Assembly (NCBI RefSeq): GCF_014873145.1
Contig: NZ_JADBEK010000001.1
Span: forward strand, 62,001-126,000
DNA length: 64,000 nt
Source of the DNA: Nonomuraea angiospora
GTDB lineage: Bacteria > Actinomycetota > Actinomycetes > Streptosporangiales > Streptosporangiaceae
Direction: 5' to 3'
Shown: positions 25,881 to 33,894 of the stretch, piece by piece
How positions within the stretch are numbered: position 1 is the stretch's first letter
How the letters are laid out: the number at the start of each line of letters is the position of its first letter
Translations under genes and position numbers: made by a program
Notes under the pieces: generated by a model
What the model saw: only the letters and a program-made list of their open reading frames with translations
Told to the model about the DNA's origin: nothing
The model's database searches: none

Positions 25881-26830
25881 ACCGTGAACAGGTGAGCCGC
25901 ATCCTCCAGCAGCACGGCGCCATGATGGTGCTCGGCCTGCTGGTGATCGTGGGCAGCCTGGCGTTCGACTCGTTCGCCACGCCGGAGAACGCCGCCAGCG
26001 TCGTCGTGTCCTCGTCCTTCCTGGCGATCATCGCGATCGGGATGACGTTCGTCATCATCAGCGGCGGGATCGACCTGTCGGTGGGCTCGCTGTTCGTGCT
26101 CGGCGGCGTGCTGGCCGCGTACGGGTCGCAATACGGGCTGATCGTGGCGCTGCTGCTGCCCCTGGCCGTGTGCGGGGTGGTCGGCCTGCTCCAGGGCCTG
26201 GTCATCGCGCGTACGGGGATGGCGCCGTTCATCGTGACCCTGGCGGGGCTGCTCGGCGTGCGCGGGCTGATGCTGGCGATCTCGAACGAGGGCGCCACCA
26301 CCTATCTCGTGAAAAATCGGGCCTTCGCCACCCTCGGCCAGGGCGAGCTCCTCGGCCTGTCGTACCCCGTCCACATCACGATCGTCCTGGCCCTGCTGGC
26401 GATGGTCCTGCTGCAACGCACCGGCTTCGGCCAGAACGTCTACGCCATCGGCGGCAACGAACAGGCGGCGGCCTTCATGGGCGTCCCGGTCGTGCGCACG
26501 AAGGTCTACGTGTACGTGATGTCCGCCCTCCTCGCGGGCCTGGCTGGGGCGTTGAACGCCGCCCGGCTCTCCTCCGGGGTGACGATCCTCGGCATCGGCC
26601 TCGAACTGGACGCCATCGCGGCCGTGGTGATCGGCGGCACGTTGCTGACCGGGGGAGCGGGCGGCATCACCGGGACCGTGGCCGGCGTGCTGCTGCTCGG
26701 CGTCATCCAGAGCCTGATCAACCAGGTCGGGAGCCTGACGTCGGCGTTCCAGCAGGTGGTGAGCGGGATGTTCCTGGCGCTGGTCGTGGTGGCGCAGCGG
26801 CTGCTGAGCAAGGCGCAGCGGCTGACGTGA
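25877..26830 (+). CDS. ABC sugar transporter permease (YjfF/RbsC type), second of two
   Basis: The 317-residue permease of the same family as its neighbour has ISGGIDLSVGSLFVLGG, TGFGQNVYAIGGNEQAA and about eight to ten membrane helices. It starts at ATG 25877 within the upstream stop. A binding protein, one fused ATPase and two different permeases in this order match the E. coli galactofuranose importer YtfQRT-YjfF. It is the last gene of the operon, followed by a kinase gene with its own promoter. Confidence 0.92.
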   Translation: MNREQVSRILQQHGAMMVLGLLVIVGSLAFDSFATPENAASVVVSSSFLAIIAIGMTFVIISGGIDLSVGSLFVLGGVLAAYGSQYGLIVALLLPLAVCGVVGLLQGLVIARTGMAPFIVTLAGLLGVRGLMLAISNEGATTYLVKNRAFATLGQGELLGLSYPVHITIVLALLAMVLLQRTGFGQNVYAIGGNEQAAAFMGVPVVRTKVYVYVMSALLAGLAGALNAARLSSGVTILGIGLELDAIAAVVIGGTLLTGGAGGITGTVAGVLLLGVIQSLINQVGSLTSAFQQVVSGMFLALVVVAQRLLSKAQRLT

Positions 26831-26907
26831 GGGCGAGCCGCCTGCGCCGCCGCGCGGGCGGGAGAAAGGCTCACGATCGATGCTAGCCGTTTGCAAGATT
26901 CGCCGCT

Positions 26908-26913
26908 CATAAT
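26908..26913 (+). promoter_or_regulatory. -10 element CATAAT of a leaderless promoter
   Basis: CATAAT is followed by exactly six bases and then ATG 26920, and there is no Shine-Dalgarno sequence. A transcript would begin at or next to the A of the start codon. No good -35 hexamer is seen at 16-18 bases. Confidence 0.4.
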
Positions 26914-26919
26914 GCGGCC

Positions 26920-29472
26920 ATGCCGCCGATAACTGAACTCAGAGCAGGAGATCCCTCCGGTCTCGGAGGCTACGAGATCCGGGGACGGCTGGGAGAAGGC
27001 GTTCAGGGTGTCGTCTATCTGGGCGTCGACGAGCGGGGGAGGCAGGCGGCCGTCAAATGGCTGCGGCCTGAGCTGGCGGGTCACGGGGCGGCGGCGGAGC
27101 GGTTCGCCAGGGAGGTGGCGGCGGCGCGGCGGGTGGCGCCGTTCTGCACCGCGAAGGTGCTGGACAGCGGCGTCCACGAGGACCGCCCGTACATCGTCAG
27201 CGAGTACGTGGACGGCCCGGCTCTGGAGCGCGCGGTGCGTGAAGAGGGACCGCGAACGGGGCCCGCGCTGCACCGGCTGGCCATCGGCACCGCCACCGCC
27301 CTCGCCGCCATCCACCAGGCCGGCATCGTGCACCGCGACTTCAACCCCGGCAACGTGCTGCTGGGCAGCGAGGGGCCAAGGGTGATCGGGTTCGGCATCG
27401 CCAGGGCGCTCGACGTGAGCTCCGGCGACACGACCGTGCCCGTGGGGGATTCGGCGTTCCCGGCGCCCGAGCAGCTCCTCGGGGATCCCGCCGGGCCGGC
27501 GGCCGACCTGTTCGCCTGGGCGTGCACCATCGTCTTCGCGGCCTCCGGCGCGGGGCCGTTCGCGGCCGGCAACCTGCCCGCGACCGTGCAGCGCGTCCTC
27601 AACGCCGAGCCGGACCTGGGGCGGTTGACGGGCACGTTACGCGATCTGGTCGCGGCCTGCCTGTCCAAGGACCCCGCCCGCCGGCCGACTGCCGAGCAGG
27701 TGATCCACCGCCTCCTGGAGCACCCGACCTCGAACCCGGACGTCCTCCACCAGGCCGCCGCCACCTTCGGCGCGACCCCTCCGACGAGCGGGCCTTCTCC
27801 GGCGGCCGGTGCCCCTCCGGATGGTGGGGGTTCGCCAGTGGGCGGCGCCGCTTCGCCGGGTGGCGGTTCTCCGGCGGGTGGGTGGTCGCAGGCAGGCGGG
27901 GCGGCTTCGCCTGGCGGTGCCAGCTCGGCGAGTGGTGAGGTGCCGCGTGGTGGTGCGGGCTCGGCGGGTGGCGAAATGCCGCGTGGTGGTGCCGGCTCGG
28001 CGGGTGGCGAAATGCCGCGTGGTGGTGCGGGCTCGGCGGGTGGCGAGGTGCCGCGTAGCGGTGACGGCTCGGCTGGTGGCGGGGTGCTGTCCGGTGCGGA
28101 GCCGGTGGGAAGCGGGGGCTCGGGGGGTGGGGGGTCAGCGTGGCGGGCGCCGGGCGGTGATCGGGCCGGTGGGTCCGGGCCGCAGGCGTGGGCCGGGCAA
28201 CCGCCATATTCCCAGCCGCCGTATCCCCCGCCGCACCCGCCGGTCCCGCCGGCTCCGGGGCAGTATCGGCCGTTGGGCGGAGAGCAGCCGCCGCCGCCCG
28301 CCGTCCGCCCGGGTTTCGAGCCGCCCGCTCCCTTCCAGCACCCAGGCACACCCCCCAGAGGCATCCCGTACGGCGGCCCGCCCCCACCCCCGACCGGCGG
28401 CAACCGGAGGAACTGGTTGATCGGCGGCGCCATCGCGGGCGTGGCGCTGGTGGCGGCGATCGCCATCGTCGTCGTGACCGTCATCAACCTGCCGCCCAAG
28501 CCGCAGGCGCTCCCCACACCCGTTCCGGCGAACACCACGACGAGCCCCACCGCGTCCCCCGTCCCGACCGCGAACCTCACCCCGGTCCGGCTCCCCGACA
28601 CCGACGCCACCGTGTACGAGAGCCCGGACGACCCGGTCAGGCTGACGACGTACATGGTCAGGGACGCCAAGTCCAAGGACTGGGTGTACTACGCCCGCGA
28701 CTCCCTGACGGGAGGTTTCACGAAATATCGGGACCAGTGGGAGAGCATGCTCTCCCCGGACGGCCGCTACCTCGCCCAGCGCGGCAAGAGCTTCACCGAC
28801 CACTACGACTCCGTGGTGATCACCGACAAGACGACGGGCGAGCGGTTCTCGGTCAGGACCTCGCGGCAGCCGCTCAGCGCGTACCTCCAGGCCTGGTCCC
28901 GCGACAGCACCCGCGTGCTGGTCAACGTCGGCAACCCCGTCAAGGACACCTGGCAGTCGACCGGCTTCGCCATCGTGGACGTGACCACCAGGAAGGCCAA
29001 GGTCGCCTCCCTCAGGGAGAGCTCGCTGAAGAACGTCAGGTACGGCTTCGACGACACCGACACCGGCGTGGTCGCCATGTCGGTCGACGCCCAGCAGCAG
29101 GCCCTGCGCTTCTTCGACGCGAGCGGCCTGCGCGTCCGCCGCATCCCGAACGTGGGCGCCGGCATCGCCGACGAGCTGTTCTCGCCGTCGGGCGGGCGGT
29201 TCGTCACGAACTGCCCGGGCCTGCAGAGCGGCAACAACTGCGTGTACGACAGCCGGACCGGCGCCGAGGTGAAGCGGATCGAGTCGGCCTGCGGCGGCCT
29301 GGCCGCCTGGTTCGACGACGATCACCTGTTCTGCTGGGTGCGCCCGGACGCCGCCTCCGGCCGGCAGCAGGTGCAGGTGATCGACTTCACCGGGACGATG
29401 GTGCGCCTCCTGGCCGAGATCCCGACCAGGGGCGACGACCTCGAGGTCGTCTACACGTTACGGAAGGGCTGA
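26920..29472 (+). CDS. Kinase-fold membrane receptor, predicted pseudokinase, with extracellular propeller-like domain
   Basis: The 850-residue protein has a kinase fold (Gly loop LGEGVQGVVYLG, Lys46, alpha-C Glu65). However, the catalytic loop reads HRDFNPGN, so the Lys of HRDxKxxN is Asn142, and DFG is GFG (Gly157), losing the metal-binding Asp. It is therefore probably catalytically dead or very weak. A Gly/Ser/Pro-rich linker with 36-bp repeats, a membrane helix (IGGAIAGVALVAAIAIVVVTVI) and about 330 residues resembling a TolB/WD40 propeller follow. The overall plan resembles the active kinase at 6713-10252. Its 3' end overlaps the convergent pirin gene by 22 bases. Confidence 0.85.
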   Translation: MPPITELRAGDPSGLGGYEIRGRLGEGVQGVVYLGVDERGRQAAVKWLRPELAGHGAAAERFAREVAAARRVAPFCTAKVLDSGVHEDRPYIVSEYVDGPALERAVREEGPRTGPALHRLAIGTATALAAIHQAGIVHRDFNPGNVLLGSEGPRVIGFGIARALDVSSGDTTVPVGDSAFPAPEQLLGDPAGPAADLFAWACTIVFAASGAGPFAAGNLPATVQRVLNAEPDLGRLTGTLRDLVAACLSKDPARRPTAEQVIHRLLEHPTSNPDVLHQAAATFGATPPTSGPSPAAGAPPDGGGSPVGGAASPGGGSPAGGWSQAGGAASPGGASSASGEVPRGGAGSAGGEMPRGGAGSAGGEMPRGGAGSAGGEVPRSGDGSAGGGVLSGAEPVGSGGSGGGGSAWRAPGGDRAGGSGPQAWAGQPPYSQPPYPPPHPPVPPAPGQYRPLGGEQPPPPAVRPGFEPPAPFQHPGTPPRGIPYGGPPPPPTGGNRRNWLIGGAIAGVALVAAIAIVVVTVINLPPKPQALPTPVPANTTTSPTASPVPTANLTPVRLPDTDATVYESPDDPVRLTTYMVRDAKSKDWVYYARDSLTGGFTKYRDQWESMLSPDGRYLAQRGKSFTDHYDSVVITDKTTGERFSVRTSRQPLSAYLQAWSRDSTRVLVNVGNPVKDTWQSTGFAIVDVTTRKAKVASLRESSLKNVRYGFDDTDTGVVAMSVDAQQQALRFFDASGLRVRRIPNVGAGIADELFSPSGGRFVTNCPGLQSGNNCVYDSRTGAEVKRIESACGGLAAWFDDDHLFCWVRPDAASGRQQVQVIDFTGTMVRLLAEIPTRGDDLEVVYTLRKG
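27922..28101 (+). repeat. Five 36-bp tandem repeats in the pseudokinase linker
   Basis: The text TCGGCGGGTGGCGAAATGCC recurs with a strict 36-bp period (27925, 27961, 27997, 28033, 28069). It encodes G-S-A-G-G-E-M-P-R-G-G-A per unit. The three inner copies are nearly identical, indicating recent duplication. The repeats lie in the cytoplasmic linker before the membrane helix. Confidence 0.88.
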
Positions 29473-30383
29473 CGCACCCGGCCGCGCGGCTTCAGCCGCG
29501 TGGTGGGCAGGACGGGCGCGGGGAGCGGCGCCCCGTCGAACCCCTCGACGGCGCCGAACCCCTCGCCCTCCATCCAGTCCTTGCGGAACGCGGCGATCTC
29601 GTCGTGGGAGCGGCCGACGAAGTTCCACCACATGACGATCTCCTCGCCGAAGGGTTCGCCGCCGATCAGCAGGACCCGGCCGCGCCCCGACAGCCGCAGC
29701 GCGGAGCGCCCCGGCGGCAGGTAAACCAGCGGCCCCGCCTCCAGCCGCTCGACCGCGCCGTCGAGCAGCAGCACGCCGTGCTCGAACCCGGGCGAGAGCG
29801 GCACCTCGCACGTGCCGTCCACCGTGATCTCGGCCCCCACCAGCGGGCTGAACGCGGTGGCGGGCGATTCGACCCCGCCGAGCGACCCCATGGCGACGAT
29901 CGCCTCGAACCCGGGCCCCGCGAGCACGGGCAGCGCCGGATGGTGTTCGAACGCGGGCCCGGTTTGCCGGTGCTCGCCGGGCAGCGCCACCCACAGCTGC
30001 ACCCCGTGCAGCACCGTCTCCGGCGACTCCTCCGAATGGGAGATGCCCCGGCCGGCGGTCATCAGGTTGAGCTGGCCGGGGCGGATCTCCTGCAGGCTGC
30101 CCAGGCTGTCGCGGTGCAGCACCTCGCCCTCGACCAGCCAGCTCACCGTCTGCAGCCCGGTGTGCGGGTGCGGCGGCACCCGCATCGTGGCGCGCTGCGG
30201 CCCGTAGGCGTCCACGAAGCACCATGCGCCGATCAGGCGCCGGTGCACACCCGGCAGCGTCCTGCTCACCGTCATCGCGCGAGGCCCGCCCAGCGGCACC
30301 TCGCGTCCCATCAGCGCCTCGCCGTCCGCGCCCGCCTCGGCGCCGCAGCGGATCTCCTGCGGGTCAAGCTCCAGGTTGCTCAC
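29451..30383 (-). CDS. Pirin family protein
   Basis: The 310-residue bicupin has the pirin signature: PHPHTGLQTVSWLVEGEVLHRDSLG and GRGISHSEESPE, with iron-ligating His and Glu residues, then the C-terminal pirin domain ending in GGEPFGEEIVMWWNFVGRS. Some pirins have quercetin 2,3-dioxygenase activity; others act as cofactors of regulation. GTG 30383 is preceded by TACAGT at 6 bases, which suggests a leaderless mRNA. The gene ends inside the convergent pseudokinase gene, sharing 22 bases. Confidence 0.92.
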   Translation of the reverse strand: MSNLELDPQEIRCGAEAGADGEALMGREVPLGGPRAMTVSRTLPGVHRRLIGAWCFVDAYGPQRATMRVPPHPHTGLQTVSWLVEGEVLHRDSLGSLQEIRPGQLNLMTAGRGISHSEESPETVLHGVQLWVALPGEHRQTGPAFEHHPALPVLAGPGFEAIVAMGSLGGVESPATAFSPLVGAEITVDGTCEVPLSPGFEHGVLLLDGAVERLEAGPLVYLPPGRSALRLSGRGRVLLIGGEPFGEEIVMWWNFVGRSHDEIAAFRKDWMEGEGFGAVEGFDGAPLPAPVLPTTRLKPRGRVRQPFRNV

Positions 30384-30428
30384 GCCATGACTGTACGGGC
30401 TGCGAGACGCGCGGAAGGCGGGCAGGGG

Positions 30429-31550
30429 TCACCCGAGGAGCTCCCACCAGCCCTCCACCACCTGGGCGGCGGAGGTGTCCACGGCCTCGCCGGGCCGGGG
30501 GACGACGATCTTGACATCGCGGGCCTTGGACTCGCGCCACAGCCGCTCGACCGGCTCCGACCACGGGTGCAGGGCCAGCGTGAAGGTCGCCCAGTGGACG
30601 GGGAGCAGCAGCGACCCGCCGAGGTCGAGATGGGCGTTGACGGCCTCCTCCGGGTTCATGTGGATGTCGGGCCAGGCGGGGCTGTAGGCGCCGATCGGCA
30701 TCAGCGTCAGGTCGAACGGCCCGTGCGCCGACCCGATGCCCCGGTAGCCCTCGAAGTATCCGGAGTCGCCCGCGTAGAAGACCCGCTTGTTCGCCCCGGC
30801 CACCACCCAGGATCCCCACAGGGTGTCGTTACGGGTGAAGGCCCGGCCGGAGAAGTGCCGGGCCGCCGTGGCGACGAAACGCAGCCCCGCCACCTGGGCC
30901 TCCTCCTCCCAGTCGAGCTCGATGATCCGGAACGCCGGCACGCCCCACCGCTCCAGGTGCGCCCCGATGCCCAGCGGCACCAGGAACGGGGCCTTCTGCG
31001 TCCTGATCAGCGTGCGCACGGTCGCCAGGTCGAGGTGGTCGTAGTGGTCGTGCGAGATCGCGATGGCGTCGACCATCGGCAGCTCGCCGAGCTCGACGGG
31101 CATCGGGTGGTGCCGCTTGGGGCCGACGAACTGCGAAGGGGAGGGCCGCTTGCTCCACACCGGGTCGAACAGCACCCGCCTGCCCTCGATCTCCACCAGC
31201 GTCGAGGCGTGGCCGTACCAGATCACGCGCAGGCCGTCGGCGGGCGGCGGGGTGGACGGCGGGACGCGCAGCGGGATGGGGCCCGCGGGGCGGCGCTGCT
31301 CCTTGTTCTTGGCCAGCTCGCCGAGCAGGCCGGCGGGCGGGGCCGTCATCATGGTGGTCGGCTCCGGCATCGGGTTGAAGAACGTGCCGTCCCTGAACTG
31401 CGGCGAGCGCCGCATCCGCGCCGCCCGGTCCGGCCCCGACGTCAGAGGCCGTACGCCCAGCTCGGCGGGGACCTCGCGCAACGCCCAGCCCGCAGCCGCC
31501 AGGGCCACGCCGCCCGCGAGGACCCGCCGTGCCGTACGCATTCCTGCCAT
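30429..31550 (-). CDS. Metallo-beta-lactamase-fold hydrolase (NAPE-PLD/UlaG-like)
   Basis: The 373-residue protein has a hydrophobic N-terminus (signal anchor or Tat-independent signal) and a metallo-beta-lactamase domain: WYGHASTLVEIEG, the metal site SHDHYDHLD, YAGDSGY and PVHWATF. The order and the C-terminal HWATF are typical of the lipid-hydrolase-like NAPE-PLD group (RomA-type). ATG 31550 follows GGGGAG by 8 bases. It lies downstream of a DUF3152 gene on the same strand, with a hairpin and 162 bases between. The substrate is unknown. Confidence 0.87.
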   Translation of the reverse strand: MAGMRTARRVLAGGVALAAAGWALREVPAELGVRPLTSGPDRAARMRRSPQFRDGTFFNPMPEPTTMMTAPPAGLLGELAKNKEQRRPAGPIPLRVPPSTPPPADGLRVIWYGHASTLVEIEGRRVLFDPVWSKRPSPSQFVGPKRHHPMPVELGELPMVDAIAISHDHYDHLDLATVRTLIRTQKAPFLVPLGIGAHLERWGVPAFRIIELDWEEEAQVAGLRFVATAARHFSGRAFTRNDTLWGSWVVAGANKRVFYAGDSGYFEGYRGIGSAHGPFDLTLMPIGAYSPAWPDIHMNPEEAVNAHLDLGGSLLLPVHWATFTLALHPWSEPVERLWRESKARDVKIVVPRPGEAVDTSAAQVVEGWWELLG

Positions 31551-31578
31551 CAGCCACACTCCCCTGGAAAGTCTGTGC

Positions 31579-31600
31579 ATCCCGCTCAACCGAGCGGGAT
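31579..31600 (-). terminator. Perfect 9-bp hairpin between DUF3152 and hydrolase genes
   Basis: ATCCCGCTC and GAGCGGGAT (31579-31587 and 31592-31600) flank a 4-base loop. No U-tract follows on the minus strand. It could terminate the upstream transcript, as tail-less hairpins often do in actinobacteria, or act as a leader structure of the hydrolase gene. Confidence 0.5.
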
Positions 31601-31620
31601 TCCCCGGTGTTCCCGTCCTA

Positions 31621-31635
31621 CGATATATCGCGATA
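31621..31635. promoter_or_regulatory. Overlapping palindromes resembling a PadR-type operator
   Basis: CGATATATCG (31621-31630) and TATCGCGATA (31626-31635) are both perfect palindromes in an AT-rich island. ATATCGCGAT-type sequences are bound by some PadR-family repressors. No PadR gene is adjacent. Confidence 0.35.
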
Positions 31636-31712
31636 GGTCAGGCTGCTTCGATCATTTCGCCGACGCTCCCCAGCGTGCGGCGACCTCATCGACCGGAAGA
31701 ACCTACCGGTCG

Positions 31713-32444
31713 TCATCCTCGCGCCTCGCGGCAGCCCCTGCCGTCATCAGGCGGGGTGTCGCCGCACCCGGGTTCACGGCCCCGGTCGGGGAAGGGCCAC
31801 GGATTGGGGCGGCAGCGGTCCAGCGACTTCGACTGCTGGGTCATGACGGGGGCGAGCCGCCCCGGCCCGGGACAGGGCTCGTGGCCGTGCCCCAGGCCGT
31901 GCCCGACCTCGTGGCTGATCAGATAGGCCCGGTACGCGGCCAGGTCGCCGCGGTACTGCGGGACGCCCTTCGCCCAGCGCAGGGCGTTGATGACCGAGCG
32001 GGTGCCGTTCCAGCAGGACAGCTCGCCCCCGGTGCGCAGGGGCTCGCACTGGAGGGTCGTGAGCAAGGGACTCGACAGGGCGACGCGGACCTGCACCGGG
32101 CCGTGGTCGACGCGTTCGAAGCGCGCCCAGCCGCGTACGTCGTTGAGCACCCGATGCACGTCGGCGGCGAACACGGCCGGCTCGAACGGCAGGCCGGCCT
32201 CCACCTCCACCAGATACCGCACCACCTCCCCGGACCCCGGCCGCGCGGGCGCGCCGCCGGGCACGACGTCGTACCGGCCAGAGGCGGCGTACGGGACCCA
32301 CACCTCCTTGGCGGGCGGCCGCTTCCTCGGCGTGGGGGAAGGCCGGGGCGGGCGCGGCGGGGGCGGGGGCGCGGGTGCGGGCACGGGCGCGGAGGCGCAG
32401 GACGTCATCAGCAGGAGCAGCATCAAGAGTGCGAGCAGCGGCAA
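31713..32444 (-). CDS. DUF3152 lipoprotein (putative zinc metalloprotease-like)
   Basis: The 243-residue protein starts with TTG 32444, preceded by GGGGAGG at 5 bases. It has a short lipoprotein signal (LLLLMTSC), a Pro-rich tether, and a DUF3152 domain with a metzincin-like zinc motif HEVGHGLGHGH and Cys pairs (LQCEPLR...LSCWNG, PCPGPG...DRCRP). It is expected to be tethered to the outer face of the membrane. The family is widespread in actinobacteria and its substrate is unknown. The signal places it in the same compartment as the downstream hydrolase. Confidence 0.88.
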   Translation of the reverse strand: MPLLALLMLLLLMTSCASAPVPAPAPPPPPRPPRPSPTPRKRPPAKEVWVPYAASGRYDVVPGGAPARPGSGEVVRYLVEVEAGLPFEPAVFAADVHRVLNDVRGWARFERVDHGPVQVRVALSSPLLTTLQCEPLRTGGELSCWNGTRSVINALRWAKGVPQYRGDLAAYRAYLISHEVGHGLGHGHEPCPGPGRLAPVMTQQSKSLDRCRPNPWPFPDRGREPGCGDTPPDDGRGCREARG

Positions 32445-32506
32445 CGCGGCCTCCCCACGGCGTCACGGTGGGGAGGAATCCGATGGTACGTGAGTGCTTG
32501 CTGGGA

Positions 32507-33745
32507 TTATCCGACGGCGGGCGCGTAGGGCGTGATGTCGATGGGCGGCTCCTCGCCGAGGGCGAGCGCGGCGGCGATCTCGCCGGTGAACGGGCCCGCC
32601 GTCAGCCCGTAGGCGCTCAGGCCCGTCGCCACCACCACGCGCCCGGTCAGCGGCCCGATGAGGGGCGAGCCGGGGGCGTACACGGGGCGCAGGCCGACCC
32701 TGGTCTCCGCGACGGTCGCGTTGAACAGCCCGGGCGCCACCCGCAGCCCCGCCTGGATCACCTCGTCCAGCCCGCCCAGCGTGACCCGCGGGGCGAACCC
32801 CACGTCCTCCACGGTCGCCCCGATCACGACGCGGGAGTCGGGGAAGCCCAGCAGGTACGGGCCCACCCTCGGCAGCACGATCGGCCACCACGCGGTGTCC
32901 ACGCCCTCCAGCGTCACGTGCATGATCTGCCCCCGCCGGGGGAACACCGGCAGCTCCACGCCCAGGGGCCGGCACACCTCGCCCGTCCAGGCCCCGGCGG
33001 CCACGATCACCATGTCGGCGTCGAGCGGCTCGCCCTCGCCGGCGAACCTGCGCGCCCCCATCGGCACGGGAGGCTCGGCCGCCCGCGCGGTGGGCGCCCC
33101 CTGCCGCCAGGAACCGCCCTGGTCGAGGGGCTCCTCGGGCACGCCCGCGGCCGAATGGGCCGGGATCCACGGCTCGCCCTCGGAGGCCGCCTCGCCGGCC
33201 AGGGCGTGCATGAACACCTCGCCGCCCGGGGTGAGCCGCGCGGCGCCCACGCGGACCTCCGCCCCCTGCGCCACGGCGGCCCGCAGGAGCTCGTCGCGGA
33301 CCGAGCAGCCGTCCACGCGCGCCGCGCCCGGCACGAGGATGGCGCTCAGGTCGTCGGACAGCGGCGGGAACAGCTCGGACGGGGTCGCCACGTCGACGAC
33401 GTCGCCCATCTCGGGCGCGCCGGCGTGCCGGCGGCGCAGCAGGGCGCGCACCGGCTCCAGGTCGGCCGGATCCGCGGCGACCAGCAGCGCGCCCACCTTT
33501 GCGTAGCCGATGTCCTCGCCCAGCGCCTCCACCAGCCCCGGGTAGCGGCGGGTGCCCTCGCGGGTCAGCTGGTACCAGTCGTCGTCCTCCGGGTGGTCCA
33601 CCCACGGGCACACGATGCCGGCCCCCGCCTGGGTGGCCTCGCCCGGATATCCGCCGTCCACCACGGTCACCGCGGCGCCCCGCCGGCTCAGGTAGTAGGC
33701 CGCGCCGGCCCCGACGATGCCGCTCCCGATCACCACAACACGCAT
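32507..33745 (-). CDS. FAD-dependent amino-acid/glycine oxidase-like oxidoreductase (DAO family)
   Basis: The 412-residue flavoprotein begins with the FAD-binding fold MRVVVIGSGIVGAGAAYYLS and ends with the DAO-family pattern RPVYAPGSPLIGPL...VVVATGLSAYGLTAGP. It likely oxidises an amine or amino acid with O2. ATG 33745 starts exactly at the dinucleotide fold; ATG 33754 is an alternative. Around 33022-33215 the protein carries roughly 60 extra Gly/Ala/Pro/Glu-rich residues between the middle region and DADMVIVAAGAW, a probable low-complexity insertion. Confidence 0.85.
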   Translation of the reverse strand: MRVVVIGSGIVGAGAAYYLSRRGAAVTVVDGGYPGEATQAGAGIVCPWVDHPEDDDWYQLTREGTRRYPGLVEALGEDIGYAKVGALLVAADPADLEPVRALLRRRHAGAPEMGDVVDVATPSELFPPLSDDLSAILVPGAARVDGCSVRDELLRAAVAQGAEVRVGAARLTPGGEVFMHALAGEAASEGEPWIPAHSAAGVPEEPLDQGGSWRQGAPTARAAEPPVPMGARRFAGEGEPLDADMVIVAAGAWTGEVCRPLGVELPVFPRRGQIMHVTLEGVDTAWWPIVLPRVGPYLLGFPDSRVVIGATVEDVGFAPRVTLGGLDEVIQAGLRVAPGLFNATVAETRVGLRPVYAPGSPLIGPLTGRVVVATGLSAYGLTAGPFTGEIAAALALGEEPPIDITPYAPAVG

Positions 33746-33894
33746 GTGTCCCATGATCCCAGTCCGGCCGGCCTCGGCTGCTACGGGGATCGCCCCCTTA
33801 CCTACCGCATACCCCCGCGCGGGCGTCTCAGTGCACGGCCACACGGTCCAGGACAGGGGCTGGCGCGCGCGGTCCGGAGGGCTATGGTCAGCGC

